A stretch of 9,856 nucleotides of DNA from an uncultured Oscillospiraceae bacterium. Its GTDB lineage: Bacteria; Bacillota; Clostridia; Oscillospirales; Oscillospiraceae. The stretch covers positions 1 to 9,856 of the forward strand of contig CANQUO010000070.1 in NCBI GenBank assembly GCA_947627085.1. Direction: 5' to 3'. The position numbers were made by a program, and so were the translations under genes. Position 1 is the stretch's first letter; every line of letters starts with the position of its first letter. The notes below the pieces were generated by a model. It was not told the DNA's origin and ran no database searches. It saw only the letters and a program-made list of their open reading frames with translations. Shown here in pieces: positions 6,231 through 9,856 of this stretch.

Positions 6231-6871
6231 GATACACCACAGTTATTTTCGACCTGGACGGAACGCTCCTCAATACCCTTGAGGACATCCGGGACAGCGT
6301 GAACCACATCATGAGAAAGTACGGCTACCCGGAGCGTAATTTGGAGCAGATACGCCTCTCCGTGGGCAACGGCTCCGGGGTGCTACTGGAAAAATCCCTG
6401 CCCGAGGGAAGAAATACCCCGGGCTTTGAGGAAATACTTGACGAGTACGTCAAATGGTACGAGGATCATAACCTCATAAAGACCGCCCCCTACGAGGGGG
6501 TGACGGAGATGCTCCGGGCCGTGGCGGCCAGCGAGCACAAGCTGGCGGTTGTGTCAAATAAGCCCGACGCCAACGCCCGGGCCCTTGTGAGCCACTTTTT
6601 CGGCGCCTACGTGTCCGTGGCCGTGGGCGAAAAGCCGGGCATCGCCAGAAAGCCCGCCCCGGACTCCGTAAGGGCCGCCATGCGGGAGCTTGCCAGCTTC
6701 CCTTATGAGACGGTCTACGTTGGCGACTCCGACGTGGACCTCAAAACCGCCCACGCCGCCGGCATCGACTGCATATCCGTGGGCTGGGGCTTCCGCTCCC
6801 CGGACTTCCTTCGGGAGCTGGGAGCGAAAACAGTCATCACAAGACCGTCGGAGCTTGTGAAGCTGGTGTAA
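6227..6871 (+). CDS. HAD-superfamily phosphatase, phosphoglycolate phosphatase-like
   Basis: This 214-residue cytoplasmic hydrolase carries all four HAD motifs. Motif I is F-D-L-D-G-T (nucleophile D9, acid/base D11). Motif II is V-V-S-N-K (S110). Motif III is a lysine in R-K-P-A-P-D (K142). Motif IV is V-G-D-S-D-V-D (D167, D171). A helical cap lies between motifs I and II, about residues 16-85, as in the Gph/beta-phosphoglucomutase group. After motif I the usual D-T is N-T (N16), a mild deviation. The start overlaps the previous stop by 4 bases (ATGA), so translation is probably coupled; the upstream in-frame ATG at 6197 would lie inside the previous gene. A hairpin ending in a T-run at 6912-6943 closes the operon. 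The substrate is unknown, and HAD genes near TSCPD genes do not identify one. Confidence 0.9.
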   Translation: MRYTTVIFDLDGTLLNTLEDIRDSVNHIMRKYGYPERNLEQIRLSVGNGSGVLLEKSLPEGRNTPGFEEILDEYVKWYEDHNLIKTAPYEGVTEMLRAVAASEHKLAVVSNKPDANARALVSHFFGAYVSVAVGEKPGIARKPAPDSVRAAMRELASFPYETVYVGDSDVDLKTAHAAGIDCISVGWGFRSPDFLRELGAKTVITRPSELVKLV

Positions 6872-6881
6872 AAACTTGAAA

Positions 6882-7135
6882 AGGGGAGGGTTTGGAACCC
6901 TCCCCTCAGACTGTCGAAAAAGCCCTGCGGGCTTTTTCCGACAAGGAGAACGTGCGGGAAATTTTCTCTGAATTTTGCGAAATTCAGAGAAAATCTCCCT
7001 GCTGTCGCCCTGCGCGCGCCCCGTAGGGGCACACTTGGGCGACAAAAGGGATTTTTCCCGACGTACATGCCGCCGGGAAAAATATTGAATTTGAGTTTTT
7101 TGACAAACTGAGGGGAGGGTTTGGAACCCTCCCCT
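6882..7135. repeat. MITE-like unit of nested inverted repeats
   Basis: An identical 25-base palindromic module (AGGGGAGGGTT, TGG, AACCCTCCCCT) stands at 6882-6906 and 7111-7135. Reading inward from both ends as inverted repeats, about 34 of 40 positions agree, including CAG and GTC.AAAAA beyond the palindrome. Inside lie further stems: 6961-6975 with 6980-6994 (15 bp, perfect); 7003-7010 with 7037-7044, enclosing 7018-7022 with 7026-7030; and 7051-7060 with 7074-7083 (10 bp). No gene or clear target duplication was seen. Confidence 0.75.
6912..6943. terminator. Intrinsic terminator after the HAD gene
   Basis: TGTCGAAAAAGCCC (6912-6925) pairs with 6929-6943, 14 bp with one bulged base and a TGC loop. 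The inner part has the bidirectional form AAAAAGCCC/GGGCTTTTT. It lies 40 bases after the HAD stop codon and within the repeat unit, so the element itself supplies the terminator. Confidence 0.7.
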
Positions 7136-7166
7136 ATGATTATTTTGGAAAATTTACCGGTTGACC

Positions 7167-7192
7167 CGTAGGGGCGGGTCCCAGACCCGCCC
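7167..7192. repeat. GC-rich hairpin repeat with CCGTAGGGGC
   Basis: GGGCGGGTC (7172-7180) pairs with GACCCGCCC (7184-7192) through 9 bp with a CCA loop. The flank CCGTAGGGGC also occurs at 7021-7030 inside the neighbouring repeat unit, so both probably belong to a dispersed intergenic repeat family. It ends 33 bases beyond the stop of the secreted-peptide gene. Confidence 0.6.
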
Positions 7193-7225
7193 GTGCCGCT
7201 TCAACGTCGGTTTGATAGAGAGCTC

Positions 7226-7444
7226 CTACAGACCGAGACGGCCATCCCCGCCGGAGGATTGGATTGCAATATTATGAATAAAGTCATTCAGTTCTTCGGT
7301 AGACATGCCGGAAAAGTCAATCGACGTCACAGACTCTTCAGCGGGATTCTGAGGAGCAGTTTCATCGGAAGAAACAGCAAGAGCAGAAACAATGAAAGCT
7401 ATACACATAATAAAAGACAGAATTACACATACGAACCGTTTCAT
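7226..7444 (-). CDS. Small secreted protein with signal peptide
   Basis: I do not recognise a named family. The 72-residue product begins M-K-R-F, followed by a hydrophobic core (about 5-22) and a likely signal peptidase I site after A-L-A (about 25-27), giving an acidic mature peptide of about 45 residues. Residues near 44-60 contain F-S-G-M-S-T-E-E-L, a pattern common in small clostridial exported proteins. The end, rich in S-G-G-D-G, comes shortly before a GC-rich repeat, so the gene may be a truncated form. AAAGGA (7462-7457) lies 12 bases before the ATG at 7444 but touches another in-frame ATG at 7456, which would add M-T-I-I. The 7456 start overlaps the stop of a padR-derived leader ORF (ATGA), so either start is possible. 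Upstream is a duplicated padR promoter. Confidence 0.65.
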   Translation of the reverse strand: MKRFVCVILSFIMCIAFIVSALAVSSDETAPQNPAEESVTSIDFSGMSTEELNDFIHNIAIQSSGGDGRLGL

Positions 7445-7452
7445 AATTATGG

Positions 7453-7533
7453 TCATTCCTTTCTACTAAGATCCAAGGCACAGGAGGGTATAGAACATCC
7501 GCTCGTCAGCGTCTGAAACTTTGCCCTTGGCAA
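7453..7533 (-). pseudogene. Frameshifted padR 5' fragment, now a 26-codon leader ORF
   Basis: Starting at TTG 7533 this frame reads M-P-R-A-K-F-Q-T-L-T, identical to the first ten residues of the intact PadR at 8535-8858. A single base is then missing (ACGGAGCAG in the intact gene, ACGAGCGG here), shifting the frame. Sequence similarity to padR continues at DNA level to about 7474 and then stops. The shifted frame ends in TGA at 7455-7453, overlapping the ATG at 7456. No helix-turn-helix remains. It may be only a remnant, or it may serve as a coupled leader ORF. Confidence 0.75.
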
Positions 7534-7605
7534 CCTCTACCGCCTTTTTATTGATATTCGATATATCGATGGCTTTAGTATAACCTCGAATCTGAAGATT
7601 GTCAA
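7474..7605 (-). repeat. Diverged direct copy of the padR promoter and 5' end
   Basis: This 132-base segment matches 8798-8930 in the same orientation, by eye around 80-85% identical. It covers about the first 20 codons of padR, the leader, and the promoter through the -35 element, and similarity stops beyond both ends. The two copies flank padR and the DUF2812 gene as direct repeats about 1.3 kb apart. Confidence 0.85.
7577..7605 (-). promoter_or_regulatory. Duplicated promoter before the secreted-peptide gene, operators decayed
   Basis: TTGACA (7605-7600), a 17-base spacer and TATACT (7582-7577) remain a strong promoter. The spacer operator of the intact copy is only half kept: one CTCGA half-site survives and the other differs at three positions. 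The downstream operator is also altered, but a new perfect palindrome TCGATATATCGA appears at 7558-7569. Escape from PadR control, or control by a different protein, is inferred. Confidence 0.7.
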
Positions 7606-7610
7606 GTGTA

Positions 7611-7652
7611 TTTTTCGCTCCTCGATAAATATTTTTCGTTTATCGATAAATA
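7611..7652. repeat. Two 21-bp tandem repeats upstream of the duplicated promoter
   Basis: Units 7611-7631 and 7632-7652 agree at 18 of 21 positions, beginning TTTTTCG and ending TCGATAAATA; a partial third unit may follow. The 21-bp period equals two turns of the helix. They lie just upstream of the -35 element, between it and the end of the DUF2812 gene, so they could act as an AT-rich UP element or as an array of regulator sites. Confidence 0.65.
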
Positions 7653-7671
7653 TTTCCGCAATTCGTTTTTG

Positions 7672-8538
7672 CTACGCCACGGCGATGAAGAGGGCGGCGT
7701 AGCAGGCGGCGGAGGCGAGGAGGGTCAGGGCTCTGTTGAGGCCGCGGGACACTCCGGCGCGCCTGAGAGCGTCGGTGAGGCCGCTGACGCGGTCGAACGT
7801 GACGAACGCCCAGGGTATGAGGGCGATTAAGAAGCGCTCGGGTCCGGCGGCGAAAATAGCGGCGCAGACGCTCCAGACAAGGCACGTGACAAACGCGGAC
7901 CACTGGAGAAACCGAAGGGCGCCTCCGATTTTTGTATACCGTACACGTTTTCCGGTCACGGCGGCGCGCCTTGCCCGGGTATACCAGGAGAAATAGGCCG
8001 CCAGCTCCAGGGCATAGTATATCGCCGCCAGCGCGGACAATACCCCGCAGAAGGCCACGGATACGGTTGACAGGCCGAACATAGACGCCCCGCCCAGAAG
8101 CTCCCGGACAGCGCCGATAAGCATGTAGACGGCGCAGAGCAATATGGCCGCGCCCATGGGGACGGCGGTCCTCATGGCGACGGAGTGGATAGCGGCTGTC
8201 TCAACTACCGGGTCAGTGTCGATCGGGAGGTTGGCCCCGTCCTCGGCGCAAAATACGCTCATACGCCCGCCCTTCGCGACAAGCTTCCACCCCGAGTGGT
8301 CGCACATGTCCGAAAACTCCTCCTCCCCCGGGACGGGCGACGGGGCAAAGGGCGAAAATGCGGGGAAGAAGGAGACGTGAAATACAAGCTTTTTCGGCTC
8401 AGCCCGCCGGTATAGCCAGTAAAACGGACACATTTTCTCCAGCATCCAGCCCATTTCGGCCATTTTTTCGAGGCGCTTTGCGATGCCGTCGCCGTCGAAT
8501 GCCGGGAATATCTCCAATTTTCGCAGGGTATTCTTCAT
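7672..8538 (-). CDS. DUF2812 membrane protein encoded with PadR
   Basis: This 288-residue protein has a soluble N-terminal DUF2812 region (about residues 1-115) typical of proteins encoded beside PadR regulators. Visible features are an early F-P-A-F-D-G-D-G, then E-K-M-A-E-M-G-W-M-L-E, a Phe-rich strand near 52-60, and G-W-K-L near 83-86. It is followed by a membrane part with about five hydrophobic helices (roughly 123-145, 152-180, 211-232, 234-250 and 267-287). The start at 8538 overlaps the padR stop by 4 bases (ATGA), and GGGAGG in the end of padR provides the ribosome site. The pair is therefore translated together under the padR promoter. By analogy with other padR-membrane protein pairs it may act in envelope stress or signalling, but no function is proved. 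No clear terminator follows. Confidence 0.88.
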   Translation of the reverse strand: MKNTLRKLEIFPAFDGDGIAKRLEKMAEMGWMLEKMCPFYWLYRRAEPKKLVFHVSFFPAFSPFAPSPVPGEEEFSDMCDHSGWKLVAKGGRMSVFCAEDGANLPIDTDPVVETAAIHSVAMRTAVPMGAAILLCAVYMLIGAVRELLGGASMFGLSTVSVAFCGVLSALAAIYYALELAAYFSWYTRARRAAVTGKRVRYTKIGGALRFLQWSAFVTCLVWSVCAAIFAAGPERFLIALIPWAFVTFDRVSGLTDALRRAGVSRGLNRALTLLASAACYAALFIAVA

Positions 8539-8858
8539 TTTTGTTCCTCCCTTTCAAAAACCCGCCTGTAATCCTCCGCCTGACGCGTTATCCTGTCAAA
8601 TTCCCGGCGCAGGATAAGCCTGCCCTCCTCCGTCAGGATATAACTGCGCCGACGGCCCTCGGTCTTAGTCTCGCTTATCCAGCCCTCGGCAAGAAACTGC
8701 TCCAGTAGCACGTAGAGCGTGCCGGAGCCCACGGTCACCCGCCCGCCGGTGATCTCCGGTACGCGGTCCAGGATATCTACGCCGCAACGCTCCGTGTCAA
8801 GGCAAAGGAGGGTATAGAACATCTGCTCCGTCAGCGTCTGAAATTTCGCCCTTGGCAA
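8535..8858 (-). CDS. PadR family transcriptional regulator
   Basis: This 107-residue winged-helix repressor is a short PadR-type protein. The N-terminal helix F-Q-T-L-T-E-Q-M-F-Y-T-L-L (6-18) leads to the recognition region, with the family signature V-G-S-G-T-L-Y (43-49) and L-L-E-Q-F-L-A-E-G-W-I (51-61). The wing has R-R-R-S-Y-I-L-T-E-E-G (69-79), and a single C-terminal helix for dimerisation follows. The start is a TTG at 8858; an in-frame stop lies a few codons upstream, and the family commonly begins with this M-P-R-x-K-F sequence. GGAGG directly touches the TTG, so AAAGG further upstream is the more likely ribosome site. Two 13-bp palindromes in its promoter suggest autorepression. It is coupled to the DUF2812 gene. 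Confidence 0.93.
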   Translation of the reverse strand: MPRAKFQTLTEQMFYTLLCLDTERCGVDILDRVPEITGGRVTVGSGTLYVLLEQFLAEGWISETKTEGRRRSYILTEEGRLILRREFDRITRQAEDYRRVFEREEQK

Positions 8859-8875
8859 CCTCCGTCACCGCCTTT

Positions 8876-8930
8876 CTCGATATTCGAGTTATCATGGCTT
8901 TATTATAATCTCGAATATCGAGATTGTCAA
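8876..8930 (-). promoter_or_regulatory. padR promoter with two palindromic operators
   Basis: TTGACA (8930-8925), 17 bases and TATAAT (8907-8902) form a consensus promoter. The spacer itself is a perfect palindrome, ATCTCGA-ATA-TCGAGAT (8908-8924). The same 13-bp core CTCGAATATCGAG recurs, in inverse, at 8876-8888 between the predicted start and the TTG. The centres are 34 bp apart. Occupation of both sites by PadR would block RNA polymerase; PadR binding is inferred. Confidence 0.85.
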
Positions 8931-8966
8931 GAAAAATTCGTGTTTTTTCATGATCCCGCCAAAATC

Positions 8967-9017
8967 AAAAAAGGACCGCGAAAATGAGCCGAAATCGCTC
9001 CGTCGCGGTCCTTTTTT
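8967..9017. terminator. Intrinsic terminator, bidirectional form
   Basis: AAAAAAGGACCGCGA (8967-8981) pairs perfectly with 9003-9017, a 15-bp stem around a 21-base loop that can form a small inner GAGC/GCTC stem. On the minus strand it ends in a T-run 35 bases after the DUF1622 stop codon, so it closes the MscS-DUF1622 operon and separates it from the padR promoter. Confidence 0.88.
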
Positions 9018-9051
9018 GTATTATTTGACATTGAATTTACGTAGGAATCGG

Positions 9052-9390
9052 CTATTTCTTCGCCGGCAATATGCCCTCCTCCTGCTCCATGTGGATTATC
9101 TCCCAGTGGATGAGGAAGGTTAGGGCGGCGCGGAGGGCGATGATGCAGGCGACGATGGCGATCTCGTGGAAGGTCTGGACCACCACGGTGCGAAGTATCT
9201 CGCCGCCCAGCTTGAAGCTCAGGGCCGTGGCCATGCCCCGGGCCAGGTCCAGGCGGATGTGGGGGCTCCTTTTGAAGATGCCTATAAGGGCGTGTACGCC
9301 GGAGAGGATGAGGATCACGACGCCCACGTACTCAAAAAGCAGTATGCCCCAGGAGATTATGTCCTTTAAAAGTTCTTCCGCGAAGTGCAT
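9052..9390 (-). CDS. DUF1622 family membrane protein
   Basis: This 112-residue protein has three hydrophobic segments, at about 14-38, 52-72 and 76-94. The family pattern R-L-D-L-A-R-G-M-A-T-A-L-S-F-K-L-G-G-E-I (about 46-65) holds a conserved Arg-Gly and a Glu next to the second segment. The biochemical role of DUF1622 proteins is not known. The ATG at 9390 has an excellent ribosome site, AAAGGAGG, 7 bases upstream. It follows the MscS gene after 24 bases in the same direction and a strong terminator comes next, so it is the last gene of that operon. A role linked to membrane tension or ion movement is only suggested by the neighbour. Confidence 0.85.
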   Translation of the reverse strand: MHFAEELLKDIISWGILLFEYVGVVILILSGVHALIGIFKRSPHIRLDLARGMATALSFKLGGEILRTVVVQTFHEIAIVACIIALRAALTFLIHWEIIHMEQEEGILPAKK

Positions 9391-9414
9391 TTTCCGTCCT
9401 CCTTTGTATTTTCG

Positions 9415-9856
9415 TCACTTGTCGATATGTACGTTAAGGTGCGGGTAGGTCATGCGGACGCCGTCCTCCTCGAAGGTGGTCCTGATGTTCTCCATGAGGG
9501 CGCATTTGGAGGCGAAGAATTTGGGCGTCTCGGCCCAGACCTGGACCATGTATGTTATGGCCGAGTCGCCGTACTCCTTCACGGCGATGAAGGGCTCCGG
9601 TTCGGCAACTAAGCCGTCGGTCATGCCAATGGCCCGGGACACGGCACGCTTTACGGCGGTGGCGGTGTCGTCGTAGGAGGCGGAGATGTCGATGTCCACG
9701 CGGCGTATCTCGTGGGCGGTGAAGTTCTCCACCTTGCTGTCGGCCACGGTGGAGTTGGGTATGTGGACCTCCCGGCCGTCGGGCATCTTGATGATGGTGT
9801 AGAAAAGGCCCACTGACTGCACCGTGCCGGCGGTGCCGCCGATGTCCACCCAGTCC
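9415..9856 (-). CDS. MscS-family mechanosensitive channel, C-terminal part
   Basis: The gene runs off the right edge, so only the last 146 codons or so are seen. The visible part starts in the beta domain that follows the pore helix (D-W-V-D-I-G-G-T-A-G-T-V-Q-S-V-G-L, then the signature I-P-N-S-T-V). It continues into the C-terminal alpha/beta domain, ending near H-I-D-K. A GTG at 9849 could be read as a start, but it lies within the conserved beta domain and is internal. The family releases ions when membrane tension rises during osmotic downshock. The missing portion should carry the transmembrane helices and the pore-lining TM3. It is in an operon with the DUF1622 gene. Confidence 0.93.
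   Translation of the reverse strand, partial: DWVDIGGTAGTVQSVGLFYTIIKMPDGREVHIPNSTVADSKVENFTAHEIRRVDIDISASYDDTATAVKRAVSRAIGMTDGLVAEPEPFIAVKEYGDSAITYMVQVWAETPKFFASKCALMENIRTTFEEDGVRMTYPHLNVHIDK

Noticed and set aside
6554..7068. Minus-strand frames over the HAD gene end and the repeat unit
   Set aside because: They cross a terminator and inverted repeats and are antisense to a recognised enzyme.
6882..7135. CRISPR array
   Set aside because: There are only two copies of the 25-base module, the space between is 204 bases and full of hairpins, and no cas gene is present.
9415..9849. Complete small gene starting at GTG 9849
   Set aside because: The open frame continues to the window edge and the GTG lies within the MscS beta domain, so the gene is truncated by the window.

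Overview
The window looks like a chromosomal piece of a GC-rich, spore-forming member of the Clostridia, probably a gut Oscillospiraceae-type organism. The grounds are a sporulation-specific SpoIIP, a tryptophan T-box leader, a PadR/DUF2812 pair, strong GGAGG-type ribosome sites, and GC-rich intergenic hairpin repeats. The species cannot be named from the sequence. No tRNA, rRNA, CRISPR array or transposase gene was seen.

Layout. Bases 1-841 are visibly more AT-rich than the rest. They hold a hairpin-rich non-coding stretch and one gene (374-841, + strand) for a double AbrB-like-fold protein, probably horizontally acquired. From 969 to 5476 three genes lie on the minus strand: spoIIP (4298-5476), a stand-alone trpB2 (2560-3939) behind a tryptophan T-box with its own promoter, and a MATE efflux pump (969-2378) whose consensus-like promoter fires into a hairpin plus T-run just before the ribosome site. 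A cluster of long hairpins (5509-5641) separates spoIIP from a divergent plus-strand operon (5728-6871): a four-cysteine TSCPD protein, an unrecognised 81-residue protein and a HAD phosphatase, each joined by a 4-base ATGA overlap. Bases 6872-7225 are gene-free and hold nested inverted repeats, including a 254-bp MITE-like unit bounded by two identical 25-base palindromic modules.

From 7226 to 8930 is a minus-strand PadR locus: padR and a DUF2812 membrane protein with a 4-base overlap, driven by a near-perfect promoter carrying two copies of a 13-bp palindromic operator. A diverged second copy of this promoter plus about the first 20 codons of padR (7474-7605) sits upstream of a small secreted-peptide gene. 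A one-base deletion in that copy turns the padR start into a 26-codon leader ORF ending in an ATGA overlap with an ATG of the peptide gene. The right end holds DUF1622 and a partial MscS channel gene on the minus strand, closed by a 15-bp-stem terminator.

How the parts work together. trpB2 should be read through when uncharged tRNA-Trp accumulates, making tryptophan from indole or a related intermediate. The PadR cassette is expected to repress itself and the membrane protein. SpoIIP degrades septal peptidoglycan during engulfment. The most unusual items are the remodelled padR promoter with its secreted peptide, the nested repeat unit after the HAD gene, the leader hairpin of the MATE gene, and a duplicated terminator arm in the T-box.
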